Source: Solanum dulcamara (taxonomy: Eukaryota > Streptophyta > Magnoliopsida > Solanales > Solanaceae). Taken from it: DNA of 64,000 nucleotides. Below, in pieces: positions 12,901 through 27,599 of this stretch. The notes below the pieces were generated by a model. That model did not search any database. It was not told the origin of the DNA and saw only the letters and a list, made by a program, of their open reading frames with translations. Where the stretch lies: contig NC_077238.1 of NCBI RefSeq assembly GCF_947179165.1, positions 83,977,757 through 84,041,756 on the forward strand, written 5' to 3'. The position numbers and the translations under genes are program-made. Every line of letters begins with the position of its first letter. Position 1 is the first letter of the stretch.

Positions 12901-15439
12901 TACTGTAGACGTTTCCCAGGTCATTACGGACTCTACTTTGGAAAATTCCAAGAAATATTTACCCGGACCCCCGACACCTAAAAAATCTATGGGCTAACAC
13001 ACACGAAAAAGTGGCAAAATCCCCTCATTCCTATTGCATCGCCAATAAAATGCTCCTAAACCCCTCTATATCACCTCCGGGGCTACTGGAGTCATTCCCC
13101 AGGACGTTATAGACACTACTATGGAAGAATCCAAGAAAATTTGACCCAAACCCCCAGCACCGAAAATATCTGTGGGCTAACACACATGAAAAAGTGGCAA
13201 AATTGCTTAATTCCTATTGCGCCGCCAATAAAATGCTCATAAAACCCTCTAAAGCGCCGTCGGGGCTACTGGAGTCGTTCTACAGGTCGTAACGGATGCT
13301 ACTATGGATGAATCAAAGAAAATTCGACCCAGACCCCCGGCACCTAAAAAATCTGTGGGCTAACACACACGAAAAACTAGCAAAATCACCTAATTCCTAC
13401 TGCGTTGCCAATAAGATGCTCCTAAGCACCTCTAAGGCGCCGTCGGGGCTACTGTAGTCGTTTCCCAGGTCGTTACGGACGCTACTATGGAAAATTCCAA
13501 GAAATTTTGACCCAGACCCCCGGCACCTAAAAAATCTGTGGGCTAACACACACGAAAAAGTGGCAAAATCCCCTAATTCCTATTGCGTCGCTAATAAAAT
13601 GCTCCTAAACCCCTCTATAGCACCTTCAGTGCTACTGCAGTCATTCCCCAGGTTGTTAAGGATTCTACTATGGAAGAATCCAAGAAAATTTGACCCGAAC
13701 CCCTGGCACCTAAAATATCTGTGGGCTAACACACACGAAAAAGTGGCAAAATTGCTTAATTCCTATTGCGCCGCTAATAAAATGCTCCTAAACCCCTCTA
13801 AAGCGCCGCCTGGGCTACTAGAGTCATTCCCTAGGTCGTTACGGACACTCCTATGGAAGAATACAAGAAACTTTGACCCGAACCCCCTACACCTAAAAAA
13901 TATGTGGGCTAACACACAAGAAAAACTGGCAAAATTGCCTAATTCCTGTTGCGTCGCCAGTAAAATGCTCCTAAACCCGTCTAGAAAGCCGCTGGAGCTT
14001 CTGGAGTCGTTCCCCAAGTCGTTACGGATGCTACTATGGAAGTATACAAGAAAATTCTACTCGTACCCCCAGCACCTAAAAAATTCGTGGGCTAACACAC
14101 ACGAAAAACTGGCAAAATCTGGTAATTCCTATTGCGTCGCCAATAAAATGATCCTAAACCCCTCTAAAAAAATCGCTGGGGCTACTGGAGTCATTCCCCA
14201 AGTCATAACGAACACTACTATGGAATAAATCAAGAAAATTCGACCCGTACCCCCGGTTCCTAAAAATTATGTCGGCTCAAACACACGAAAAACTGGTAAA
14301 ATCGCCTAATTCCTATTGCATCTCCAATAAAATGCTCCTATACCCCTCTAAAGCGTCGCCGATGCTACTAGAGTCATTCCCCAGGTCGTTATGGACGCTA
14401 CTATGGCAGAATCCAAGATGTTTTGACCCGGACCCCCTTCACCTAAAAATTCTGTGGGCTAACACACACGAAAAACTGACAAAATCGCCTAATTCCTATT
14501 GCGTCGCCAATATTATGCTCCTAAACCCCTCTATAGCACCGTCAGGGCTTCTGGAATCGTTCTCCAGGTCGTTACGGATGCTACTATTGAAGAAATCACG
14601 AAAATTCAAACCGCACCCCCGGTACCTAAAAAATCCGTGGGCTAACACATACGAAAAACTGGAAAAATTGCTTAATTCCTATTGCGCCGCCAATGAAATG
14701 CTCCTAAACCCCTCTAAAGCGTCGTCGGGGCTACTGGAGTCATTCCCCAGGTCGTTACGGACGCTACTATGGAAAAATCCAAGAAACTTTGACCCGGACC
14801 ACCGGCACCTAAAAAATCTGTGGTATAACACACGAAAAAATAGCAAAATTCCCTAATTCCAATTGCGTCGCCAATAAAATGCTCCAAAGCCCATCTATAG
14901 GACCTCCGGGGCTACTGGAGTCATTCCCCAGGTCGTTACGGATGCTACTATGGAAGAATCCAAGAACATTTGACCCGGACCCCCGACACCTAAAAAATCT
15001 ATGGGCTAACACACACGAAAAAAGTGGCAAAATCCCCTCATTCCTATTGCGTTGCCAATAAAATGCTCCTAAACCCCTCTATAGCACTTTCGGGGCTACT
15101 GGAGTCATTCCCCAGGTCGTTACGGATGATACTATGGAAGAATCCAAGAAAATTTGACCCGAACCCTCGGCACCTAAAATATCCGTGGGCTAACACACAC
15201 GAAAGAGTGGCAAAATTTCTTAATTCCTATTGCGCCGCGAATAAAATGCTCCTAAACCCTCTAAAGCGCCATCGGGGCTACTGGAGTCGTTCCCCAGGTC
15301 ATTACGGATGCTACTATGGAAGAATCCAAGAAAATTCGACATGGACCCCTGGCACGTAAAAAATCTGTGGGCTAACACACACAAAAATGTGGAAATATTA
15401 CCTAATTCCTATTGCGTCTCTAATAAAATGATCCTAAAC

Positions 15440-18400
15440 CCCTCTAAAGCACCGCCGGGGCTACTGGATTTATTCCCTAGGTCGTTATGGACGCTACTAT
15501 GGAAGAATCCAAGAAAATTCGACCCAGACCCCGGCACCTAAAATATCCGTGGTCTAACACACATGAAAAAGTGGCAAAATTGCCTAATTCCTATTATGTC
15601 TCCAATAAAATACTCTTATACCTCTCTAAAGCTTTGCCGGGGTTACTGGAGTCGTTCCCCACGTCATTACAGACGCTACTATGGATGAATATCCAAGTAA
15701 ATTTGACCCGAACCCCCAGCACCTAAAAAATACGTGGGTTAACACACACGAAAAACTGGCAAATTCGTCTAATTCCTATTGCGTCGCTAATAAAATGCTC
15801 CTAAATCCCTCTATAGCACCGCCGGGGCTACTGGAGTCGTTCCCCAGGTCGTTACGGACGCTACTATAGAAGAATCCAAGGAAATTTGACCCAAACCCCT
15901 GGCACCTAAAAAATCCGTGGGCTAAAACACACGAAAAACAGGCAAAATCGCCTAATTCCTATTGCATCTCCAATAAAATGCTCCTATACCCCTCTAAAGC
16001 GCTGTCGGGGCTACTAGAGTCGTTCCCCAGGTCGTTATGGACGCTACTATGGCCGAATCAAAGAAAATTTGACCCGGACCCCCTTCACCTAAAAAATCCG
16101 TGGGCTAACACATACGAAAAACTGACAAAATAGTCTAATTCCTATTGCGTCGCCAATTATATGCTCCTAAACCCCTCTATAGCACCGTCGGGGCTACTGG
16201 AATCGTTCTCCAGGTCGTTACGGACGCTACTATTGAAGAAATCAAGAAAATTCAAACCAAACCCCTAGCACCTAAAAAATTCGTGGGCTAACACACACGA
16301 AAAACTGGCAAAATTGCTTAATTTCTATTGCGCCGCCAATGAAATGCTCCTAAACCCTCTAAAGCACCGCCGGGGCTACTGGAGTGATTCCCCAGGTCGT
16401 TACGGACGCTACTATGGAAAAATCCAAGAAACTTTGACCCGTACCCCCGACACCTAAAAAATCTGTGGGCTAACACACACAAAAAACTAGCAAAATCCCC
16501 TAATTCCAATTGCGTCACCAATAAAATGCTCCTACGCCCCTCTATAGCACCTCTGGGGCTACTGGAGTCAATCTCCACGTCGTTACTTACACTACTATGG
16601 AAGAATCCAAGAAAATTTGACTTGGACCCCCGTCACCTAAAATATCCGTGGGCTAACACACACGAAAAACTGGCAAAATCGCCTAATTCCTACAGCGTCG
16701 CCAATAAAATGCTCCTAAGCCCCTCTAATGCACCGCCGGGGCTACTGTAGTCGTTCCCCAGGTCGTTACGGACGCTACTATGGAAAAATCCAAGAAATTT
16801 TGACCCGGACCCCCGGCACCTAAAACATTTGTGGGCTAACACACACGAAAAATTGGCAAAATCCCCTAATTCCTATTGCGTCGCCAATAAAATGCTCCTA
16901 AAGCCCTCTATAGCACCTCCGGGGGCTACTGGAGTCATTCCCCAAGTCGTTACGGATGCTACTATAGAAGAATCCAAGAAAAGTTGACCCGGACCCCGGC
17001 ACCTAAAATATCTGTGGGCTAACACACACGAAAAGTGGCAAAATTGCTTAATTACTATTGCGCCGCCAATAAAATGCTCCTAAACCCCTCTAAAGCGCCG
17101 CCGGGTCTACTGGAGTCATTCCCCAGGTCGTTACGGACGCTACTATGGAAAAGTCCAAGAAAATTTGACCCGGAACCCCGGCACATAAAATATCCGTGGG
17201 CTAACACACACGAAAAAGTGGCAAAATCCCCTAATTCCTATTGCGTCGCCAATAAAAATGCTCCCAAACCCCTCTTAAGTGCCGCCGGGGCTACTGGAGT
17301 CGTTCCCCAGGTCGTTACGGATGCTACTATGGAAGAATTCAAGAAATTTTGACCCGAATCCCCGGCACCTAAAATATCCGTGGGCTAACACACACGAAAA
17401 AGTGGCAAAATTTCTTAATTCCTATTGCGCCGCCACTAAAATGCTCCTAAACCCCTCTAAAGCACCGCCGGGGCTACTGGATTCATTCCCCAGGTCGTTA
17501 CGGACGCTACTATGGAAGAATCCAAGAAAATTCGACCCAGACCCCGGCACCTAAAATATCCGTGGGCTAACACACATGAAAAAGTGGCAAAATTGCCTAA
17601 TTCCTATTATGTCTCCAATAAAATACTCCTATACCTCTCTAAAGCTCTGCCGGGGTTACTGGAGTCGTTCCCCACGTCGTTACAGACGCTACTATGGATG
17701 AATCCAAGTAAATTTGACCCAAACCCCCGGCACCTAAAAAATACGTGGGTTAACACACACGAAAAACTGGCAAATTCGTCTAATTCCTATTGCGTCGCTA
17801 ATAAAATGCTCCTAAATCCCTCTATAGCGCCGCCGGGGCTACTGGAGTCGTTCCCCAGGTCGTTACGGACGCTACTATGGAAGAATCCAAGAAAATTTGA
17901 CCCAAACCCCTGGCACCTAAAAAATCCGTGGGCTAACACACACGAAAACCTGGAAAAATCGCCTAATTCGTATTGCATCTCCAATAAAATGCTCCTATAC
18001 CCCTCTAAAGCGATGCCGGGGCTACTAGAGTCGTTCCCCAGGTCGTTATTGACGCTACTATGGCCGAATCAAAGAAAATTTGACCCGGACCCCCTTCACC
18101 TAAAAAATCCGTGGGCTAACACAAACGAAAAACTGACAAAATAGCCTAATTCCTATTGCGTCGCCAATTATATGCTCCTAAACCCCTCTATAGCACCGTC
18201 GGGGCACTGGAATCGTTCTCCAGGTCGTTACGGACACTACTATTGAAGAAAATCAAAGAAATTCAAACCAAAACCCCTGGCACCTAAAAAATCCGTGGGC
18301 TAACACACACGAAAAACTGGCAAAATTGCTTAATTTCTATTGCGCCGCCAATGAAATGCTCCTAAACCCCTCTAAAGCACCGCCGGGGCTACTGGAGTCA

Positions 18401-21340
18401 TTCCCCAGGTCGTTACGGACGCTACTATGGAAAAATCCAAGAAACTTTGACCCGTACCCCTGACACCTAAAAAATCTGTGGGCTAACACACACAAAAAAA
18501 CTAGCAAAATCCCCTAATTCCTATTGCGTCACCAATAAAATGCTCCTACGCCCCTCTATAGCACCTCTGGGGCTACTGGAGTCAATCTCCACGTCGTTAC
18601 TTACACTACTATGGAAGAATCCAAGAAAATTAGACCTGGACCCCCGTCACCTAAAATATCCGTGGGCTAACACACACGAAAAACTAGCAAAATCGCCTAA
18701 TTCCTACTGCGTCGCCAATAAAATGCTCCTAAGCCCCTCTAAAGCACCGCCGGGGCTACTATAGTCGTTCCCCAGGTCGTTACGGACGCTACTATGGAAA
18801 AATCCAAGAAATTTTGACCCGGACCCCCAGCACCTAAAACATTTGTGGGCTAACACACACGAAAAATTGGCAAAATCCCCTAATTCCTATTGCGTCGCCA
18901 ATAAAATGCTCCTAAACCCCTCTATAGCACCTCCGGGGCTACTGGAGTCATTCCCCAGGTCGTTACGGATGCTACTATAGAAGAATCCAAGAAAATTTGA
19001 CCCGGACCCCGGCACCTAAAATATCTGTGGGCTAACACACACGAAAAAGTGGCAAAATTGCTTAATTACTATTGCGCCGCCAATAAAATGCTCCTAAACC
19101 CCTCTAAAGCACCGCCGGGTCTACTGGAGTCATTCCCCAGGTCGTTACGGACGCTACTATGGAAAATTCCAAGAAACTTTGACCCGGAACCCCGGCACAT
19201 AAAATATCCGTGGGCTAACACACACGAAAAAGTGGCAAAATCCCCTAATTCCTATTGCGTCGCCAATAAAATGCTCCCAAATCCCTCTTAAATGCCGCCG
19301 GGGCTACTGGAGTCGTTCCCCAGGTCGTTACGGATGCTACTATGGAAGAATTCAAGAAATTTTGACCCGAATCCCCGGCACCTAAAATATCTGTGGGTTA
19401 ACACACACGAAAAAGTGGCAAAATTTCTTAATTCCTATTGCGCCGCCACTAAAATGCTCCTAAACCCCTCTAAAGCACCACCGGGGCTACTGGAGTCGTT
19501 CCCCAGGTCGTTACGGATGCTACTATGGAAAAATCCAAGTAAATTTGACCCGAACCCCCGGCACCTAAAAAATACGTGGGTTAACACACACGAAAAACTG
19601 GCAAATTCGTCTAATTCCTATTGCGTCGCTAATAAAATGCTCCTAAATCCCTCTATAGCACCACCGGGGCTACTGGAGTCGTTCCCCAGGTCGTTACGGA
19701 CGCTACTATGGAAGAATCCAAGAAAATGTGACCCAAACCCCTGGCACCTAAAAAATCCGTGGGCTAACACACACGAAAAACTGGCAAAATCGCCTAATTC
19801 CTATTGCATCTCCAATAAAATGCTCCTATACCCCTCTAAAGCGCTGCCGGGGCTAGTAGAGTCGTTCCCCAGGTCGTTATGGACGCTACTATGGCCGAAT
19901 CAAAGAAAATTTGACCCGGACCCCCTTCACCTAAAAAATCCGTGGGCTAACACATACGAAAAACTGACAAAATAGCCTAATTCCTATTGCGTCGCCAATT
20001 ATATGCTCCTAAACCCCTCTATAGCACCGTCGGGGCTACTGGAATCGTTCTCCAGGTCGTTACGGACGCTACTATTGAAGAAATCAAGAAAATTCAAACC
20101 AAACCCCTGGCACCTAAAAAATCCGTGGGCTAACACACACGAAAAACTGGCAAAATTGCTTAATTTCTATTGCGCCGCCAATGAAATGCTCCTAAACCCC
20201 TCTAAAGCACCGCCGGGGCTACTGGAGTCATTCCCCAGGTCGTTACGGACGCTACTATGGAAAAATCCAAGAAACTTTGACCCGTACCCCCGACACCTAA
20301 AAAATCTGTGGGCTAACACACACAAAAAACTAGCAAAATCCCCTAATTCCTATTGCGTCACCAATAAAATGCTCCTACGCCCCTATATAGCACCTCTGGG
20401 GCTACTGGAGTCAATCTCCACATCGTTACTTACACTACTATGGAAGAATCCAAGAAAATTTGACCTGGACCCCCGGCACCTAAAATATCCGTGGGCTAAC
20501 ACACACGAAAAACTGGCAAAATCGCCTAATTCCTACAGCGTCGCCAATAAAATGCTCCTAAGCCCCTCTAATACACCGCCGGGGCTACTGTAGTCCTTCC
20601 CCAGGTCGTTACGGATGCTACTATGGAAAAATCCAAGAAATTTTGACCCGGACCCCCGGCACCTAAAACATTTGTGGGCTAACACACACGAAAAATTGGC
20701 AAAATCCCCTAATTCCTATTGCGTCGCCAATAAAATGCTCCTAAACCCCTCTATAGCACCTCCGGGGCTACTGGAGTCATTCCCCAGGTCGTTACGGATG
20801 CTACTATAGAAGAATCCAAGAAAATTTGACCCGGACCCCGGCACCTAAAATATCTGTGGGCTAACACACACGAAAAAGTGGCAAAATTGCTTAATTACTA
20901 TTGCGCCGCCAATAAAATGCTCCTAAACCCCTCTATAGCACCGCCGGGTCTACTGGAGTCATTCCCCAGGTCGTTACGGACGCTACTATGGAAAATTCCA
21001 AGAAAATTTGACCCGGACCCCCGGCACATAAAATATCCGTGGGCTAACACACACGAAAAAGTGGCAAAATCCCCTAATTCCTATTGCGTCGCCAATAAAA
21101 TGCTCCCAAACCCCTCTTAAGTGCCGCCGGGGTTACTAGAGTCGTTCCCCAGGTCGTTACGGATGCTACTATGGAAGAATTCAAGAAATTTTGACCCGAA
21201 CCCCCGACACCTAAAATATCCGTGGGCTAACACACACGAAAAAGTGGCAAAATTTCTTAATTCCTATTGCGCCGCCACTAAAATGCTCCTAAACCCCTCT
21301 AAAGCGCCGTCGGGGCTACTGGAGTCGTTCCCCAGGTCGT
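15440..21340 (+). repeat. 11-monomer HOR (2014 bp) with a 10-monomer variant (1829 bp)
   Basis: The diagnostic unit CCTACGCCCCTCTATAGCAC, followed by AATCTCCACGTCGTTACTTA or a near variant, begins at 16531, 18545 and 20374. Spacings are 2014 and 1829 bp, that is 11 units plus 1 and 10 units minus 1. The unit carrying TATGTCTCCAATAAAATACT is present near 15595 and 17608 but missing from the third copy. There, near 19480-19560, the preceding unit runs straight into the following one. That single missing unit accounts for the shorter period. A related copy of the CCTACGCCCC unit occurs near 52120. Confidence 0.9.
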
Positions 21341-22489
21341 TACGGATGCTATTTTTGAAAAATCTAAGAAAAGTTTACCCGGACCCCCAGCGCCTAAAAA
21401 ATATGTGGGCTAACAAACACGAAAAACTGGCAAAATCCCCTAATTCCTATTGCGTCGCCAATAAAATGCTCCTAAACCCCTCTATAGCACCTACGGGGCT
21501 ACTAGAGTCATTCCCAGGTCGTTACGGATGCTACTATGGAAGAATCCAAGAAAATTTGACCCGAACCCCCGGCACCTAAAATATCTGTAGGCTAACACAC
21601 ACGAAAAAGTGGCAAAATTGCTTAATTCCTATTGCGCCGCCAATAAAATGCTCCTAAACCCCTCTAAAGTGCCGCCGGGGCTACTGGAGTCGTTCCCCAG
21701 GTTGTTACGGATGCTACTTTGAAAGAATCAAGAAAATTTGACCCGGACCCCCTTCACCTAAAAAATCTGTGGGCTAACACACAAGAAAAAATGGCAAAAT
21801 TGCCTAATTCCTATTGCGTCGCCAATAAAATGCTCCTAAACCCGTCTAGAGTGCCGTCGGGGCTACTGGAGTCGTTACCCAGGTCGTTACAAATGCTACT
21901 ATGGAAGAATACAAGAAAATTCGACTCGGACCCCCAACACCTAAAAAATCCATGGGCTAACACACTCGAAAAACTGGCAAACTCGTCTACTTCTATTGCG
22001 TCGCAAATAAAATGATCCTACACCCCTCTAAAGCGCTGCCGGAGCTACTGGAGTCATTCTCCAGGTCGTAACGGACGTTACTATGGACGAAATAAAGAAA
22101 ATTCAACTCGGAACCCTGGTACCTAAAAATTCTGTGGGCTAACACACACGAAAAACTAGCAAAATTGCCTAATTCCTATTGCGTCGCTAATAAATGCTCC
22201 TAAACCCCTCTATTGCACCGCCGGGGCTACTGGAGTCGTTCCCCAGGTCATTACGAACGCTACTATGGAAGAAATCAAGAAAAATCGACCCAGACCCCCA
22301 GCACCTAAAAATTCGTGGGTTAACACACACGAAAAAGTAGCAAAATAGCCTAATTCCTATTGCGTCGCCAATAAAATGCTCCTAAATCCCTCTAAAGCGC
22401 CGCCGAGGCTACTGGATTCGTTCCCCTGGTTGTTACGGATGCTACTATTGAAGAATCCAACAAAATTTGACCCAAACCCCCGGCACCTA

Positions 22490-23440
22490 AAAAATCTGAG
22501 GGTTAACACACACGAAAAACTGGCAAAATCGCCTAATTCCTATTGCGTCGCCAATAAAATGCTCCTAAACCCCTCTATAGCACCGCCGGGGCTACTGGAG
22601 TCGTTCCCCAGGTTGTTATAGACACTACTATGGAAGAATCCAAGAAACTTCGACCCGGACCCTCGGCACCTAAAAAATCTGTGGGCTAACACACACGAAA
22701 AAGTGGCAAAATTTCTAAATTCCTATTGCGCCGCCAATAAAATACTCCTAAACCCCTCTAAAGCGCCGTCGGGGCTACTGGAGTCGTTCCCCAGGTCGTT
22801 ACGGACGTTACTATGGAAGAAATCAAGAAAAATCGACCCATACCCCCAGCACCTAAAATATCCGTGGGCTAACACACACGAAAAACTGGCAAAATTGATT
22901 AATTCCTATTGCGCCGCCGATAAAATGCTCCTGAACCCCTCTAAAGCGCCGCCGGGGCTACTGGAGTCATTCCCCAGGTCGTCACGGACGCTACTATAGA
23001 AGAATCCAAGAAAATTCGACCCGGACCCCCGACACCTAAAAAATCTGAGGGTTAACACACACGAAAAACTGGCAAAATCGCCTAATTCCTATTGCGTCGC
23101 CAATAAAATGCTCTTAAACCCCTCTATAGCGCCGCCGGGGCTACTGGAGTCATTCCCCAGGTTGTTACAGACACTACTATGGAAGAATCCAAGAAACTTC
23201 GACCCGGACCCCCGGCACCTAAAAAATCTGTGGGCTAACACACACGAAAAAGTGGCAAAATTTCTAAATTCCTATTGCGCCGCCAATAAAATACTCCTAA
23301 ACCCCTCTAAAGCGCCGTCGGGGCTACTAGAGTCGTTTCCCAGGTCGTTACGGACGTTACTATGGAAGAAATCAAGAAAAATCGACCCAGACCCCCAGCA
23401 CCTAAAAATTCGTGGGTTAACGCACACGAAAAACTAGCAA
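22490..23440 (+). repeat. 3-monomer (549 bp) partial tandem duplication
   Basis: The unit with the rare variant ATTTCTAAATTCCTATTGCG begins at 22711 and again at 23260, exactly 549 bp apart. The rare CTGAGGGTTAAC occurs at both starts, 549 bp apart. The second copy is followed to about 23440, where the order changes. Confidence 0.88.
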
Positions 23441-24128
23441 AATCGCCTAATTTCTATTGCGTCGCCAATAAAATGCTCCTGAACCCCTCTAAAGCGCCGC
23501 CGGGGCTACTGGATTCATTCCCCAGGTCGTTACGGATGCTACTATGGAAGAATCCAAGAAAATTCGACCCAGACCCCGGCACCTAAAATATCCGTGGGCT
23601 AACACACATGAAAAAGTGGCAAAATTGCCTAATTCCTATTATGTCTCCAATAAAATACTCCTATACCTCTCTAAAGCTCTGCCGGGGTTACTGGAGTCGT
23701 TCCCCACGTCGTTACAGACGCTACTATGGATGAATCCAAGTAAATTTGACCCGAACCCCCGGCACCTAAAATATCTGTGGGTTAACACACATGAAAAACT
23801 GGCAAAATCGCCTAATTCCTATTGCGTCGCAAATAAAATGCTCCTAAATCCCTATATAGCGCCGCCAGGGCTACTAGAGTCGTTCCCCAGGTCGTTGCGG
23901 ATGCTACAATGGAAGAATCCAAGAAAATTCGACCCGGACCTCCGGCACCTAAAAAATCCGTGGGCTAACACAAACGAAAAACTGGCAAAATTGCCTAATT
24001 CCTATTGCATCTCCAATAAAATGCTCCTATACCTCTCTAAAGCGCCGCTGGGGCTACTAAAGTCGTTTCCCAGGTCGTTACGGACGGTATTATGGAAGAA
24101 TCCAAGAAAATTTTACCCAGACCCCCTT

Positions 24129-24191
24129 CACCTAAAAAATATGTGGGCTAACACATAAGAAAAACTGGCAAAATCCGACACGGACCCCTAA
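24129..24191 (+). repeat. Truncated monomer, 63 bp (120 bp deletion)
   Basis: Successive CAC landmarks are at 24129 and 24192, only 63 bp apart. The sequence passes from ACTGGCAAAAT directly into CCGACACGGACCCC, joining unit positions about 45 and 165. Both parental sites contain AAAAT exactly 120 bp apart in the consensus, so the break sits at a 5 bp direct repeat. Confidence 0.93.
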
Positions 24192-27100
24192 CACGTAAAA
24201 AATCTGTGGGTTAACACACACGAAAATCTGGAAAAATTACCTAATTCCTATTGCGTCTCTAATAAAATGATCCTAAACCCCTCTATAGCGCCGCCGGGGC
24301 TACTGGAGTCGTTCCCCAGGTCGTTACATACGCTACTATGGAAGAATCCAAGAAAATTTGACCCGAACCCCCGGCACCTAAAAAATCTGTGGGTTAACAC
24401 ACATGAAAAACCGGCAAAATCACCTAATTCCTATTGCGTCGCCAATAAAATGCTCATAAATCCCTCTATAGCACCGTCGGGGCTACTAGAGTCGTTCCCC
24501 AGGTCGTTACGGACGCTACAATGGGAGAATCTAAGAAAATTCGACCCGGACCTCCAGCACCTAAAAAATCCGTGGGCTAACACAAACGAAAAACTGGCAA
24601 AATTGCCTAATTCCTATTGCATCTCCAATAAAATGCTCCTATACCCCTCTAAAGCGCCGCTAGGGCTACTAGAGTTGTTCCCCAGGTCGTTACGGACGCT
24701 ACTATGGAAGAATCCAAGAAAATTTTACCCAGACCCCCTTCACCTAAAAAATATGTGGGTTAACACACACGAAAAACTGGCAAAATCGCCTAATTCTTAT
24801 TACGTTGCCAATAAAATGCTCCTAAATCCCTATATAGCGCCGCCGGGGCTACTGACGTCGTTCCCCACGTCGTTACTTACACTACTATTGAAGAATCCAA
24901 GAAAATTTGACCCGGACCCCCGGCACCTAAAATATCCGTGGGCTAACACACACGAAAAACTGGCAAAATTGCCTAATTCCTACAGCGTCGCCAATAAAAT
25001 GCTCCTAAACCCCTCTAAAGCGCCGTCGGGGCTACTGTAGTCGTTCCCTAGGTTGTTACGGACGCTACTATGGAAAAATCCAAGAAACTTTGACCCGGAC
25101 CCCCGGCGCCTAAAATATTTGTGGGGTAACACACACAAAAAACTGGCAAAATCCCCTAATTCGTATTGCGTCGCCAATAAAATGCTCCTAAACCGCTCTA
25201 TAGCACCTCCGGGGCTACTAGAGTCTTTCCCCAGGTCGTTACAGACGCTACTATGGAAGAATCCAAGAAAATTTGACCCGAACCCCCGGCACATAAAATA
25301 TCCGTGGGCTAACACACACGAAAAAGTGGCAAAATCCCCTAATTCCTATTGCGTCGCCAATAAATTGCTCCTAAACCCCTCTTAAGTGCCGCCGGGGCTA
25401 CTGGAGTCGTTCCCCAGGTCGTTACGGATGCTACTATGGAAAATTCCAAGAAACTTTGACCCGGTACCCGGCGCCTAAAATATTTGTGGGCTAACACACA
25501 CGAAAAACTGTCAAAATCCCCTAATTCGTATTGCATCGCCAATAAAATGCTCCTAAACCGCTCTATAGCACCTCCGGGGCTATTGGAGTGATTCCTCAGG
25601 TCGTTACGGACGCTACTATGGAAGAATCCAACAAAATTTGACCCGGACCCCCGGCACATAAAATATCCGTGGGCTAACACACACGAAAAATTGGCAAAAT
25701 TTCTTAATTCCTATTGCACCGCCAATAAAATGCTCCTAAACCCCTCTAAAGCGCCGTCGGGGCTACTAGAGTCGTTCCCCAGGTCGTTACGGATGCTACT
25801 ATGGAAAATCTAAGAAAATTTGACCCGGACCCCCGGCGCCTAAAAAATCTGTGGGCTAACACACATGAAAAACTGGCAAAATCCCCTAATTCCTTTTGCG
25901 TCGCCAATAAAATGCTTCTAAACCCCTCTATAGCACCTACGGGGCTACTGGAGTCATTCCCCAGGTCGTTACGGATGCTATTATGGAAGAATCCAAGAAA
26001 ATTTGACCCGGACCCCCGGCACCTAAAATATCTGTAGGCTAACACACACGAAAAAGTGGCAAAATTGCTTAATTCCTATTGCGCCGCCAATAAAATGCTC
26101 CTAAACCCCTCTAAAGTGCCGCCGAGGCTACTAGAGTCGTTCCCCAGGTTGTTACGGATGCTACTATGGAAGAATTCATGAAAATTTGACCCGGACCCCC
26201 TTCACCTAAAAAATCTGTGGGCTAACACACAAGAAAAACTGGCAAAATTGCCTAATTCCTATTGCGTCGCCAATAAAATGCTCCTAAACCCGTCTAGAGC
26301 GCCGCCGGGGCTACTGGAGTCATTCCCCAGGTCGTTACAAACGCTACTATGGAAGAATACAAGAAAATTCAACTCGGACCCCCAACACCTAAAAAATCCA
26401 TGGGCTAACACACTCGAAAAACTGGCAAAATCGCCTAATTCTATTGCGTCGCAAATAAAATGATCCTAAACCCCTCTAAAGCATTGTCGGAGCTATTGGA
26501 GTCGTTCTCCAGGTCGAAACGGACGTTATATGGACGAAATAAAGAAAATTCAACTCGGAACCCTGGTACCTAAAAATTCTGTGGGCTAACACACACGAAA
26601 AACTTGCAAAATTGCCTAATTCCTATTGCGTCGCCAATAAATGCTCCTAAACCCCTCTATTGCACCGCCGGGGCTACTGGAGTCGTTCCCCAGGTCGTTA
26701 CGAACGCTACTATGGAAGAAATCAAGAAAAATCGACCCAGACCACCAGCACCTAAAAATTTGTGGGTTAACACACATGAAAAACTAGCAAAATTGGCTAA
26801 TTCCTATTGCGTCGCCAATAAAATGCCCCTAAACCCCTCTAAAGAGCCGCCGAGGCTACTGGATTCGTTCCCCTGGTTGTTACGGATGCTACTATTGAAG
26901 AATCCAACAAAATTTGACCCAAACCCCTGGCACCTAAAAAATCCGAGGGTTAACACATACGAAAAACTGGCAAAATCGCCTAATTCCTATTGCGTCGCCA
27001 ATAAAATACTCCTAAACCCCTCTATAGCGCCGCCGGGGCTACTGGAGTCGTTCCCCAGGTTGTTACGGACACTACTATGGAAGAATCCAAGAAAATTTGA

Positions 27101-27599
27101 CCCGGACCCCCGGCACCTAAAAAATCTGTGGGCTAACACACACGAAAAAGTGGCAAAATTTCTTAATTCCTATTGCGCCGCCAATAAAATGCTCCTAAAC
27201 CCCTCTAAAGCGCCGTCGGGGCTACTGGAGTCGTTCCCCAAGTCGTTACGGACGTTACTATGGAAGAAATCAAGAAAAATTGACCCAGACCCCCAGCACC
27301 TAAAAATTCGTGGGTTAACACATAAGAAAAACTAGCAAAATCGCCTAATTTCTATTGCGTCGCCAATAAAATGCTCCTGAACCCCTCTAAAGCGCCGCCG
27401 GGGCTACTGGAGTCATTCCCCAGGTCATTACAGACGCTACTATGGAAGAATCCAAGAAAATTCGACCCGGACCTCCGGCACCTAAAAAATCTATGGGCTA
27501 ACAAACACGAAAAACTGGCAAAATAGCCTAATTCCTACTGCATCGCCAATAAAATGCTCCTAAGCCCCTCTAAAGTGCTGCCGGGGCTACTATAGTAAT

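Larger units (their letters stand above)
3560..15440 (+). repeat. Diverged satellite with overlapping segmental copies
   Basis: There is no single HOR period here, but long segments recur. The unit with CACACAAAAAACTGGC occurs near 5150 and 8626, 3476 bp apart (19 units minus 1). The unit with GAAAGAGTTTAAGAAATTTT occurs at 6365 and 8191, 1826 bp apart. The unit with CCCGTCTAGA occurs at 7581, 9408, 11599 and 13976, at 1827, 2191 and 2377 bp. These spacings are near-multiples of 183, as expected from unequal exchange between misaligned units. Many one-base indels break the open frames. Confidence 0.85.
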
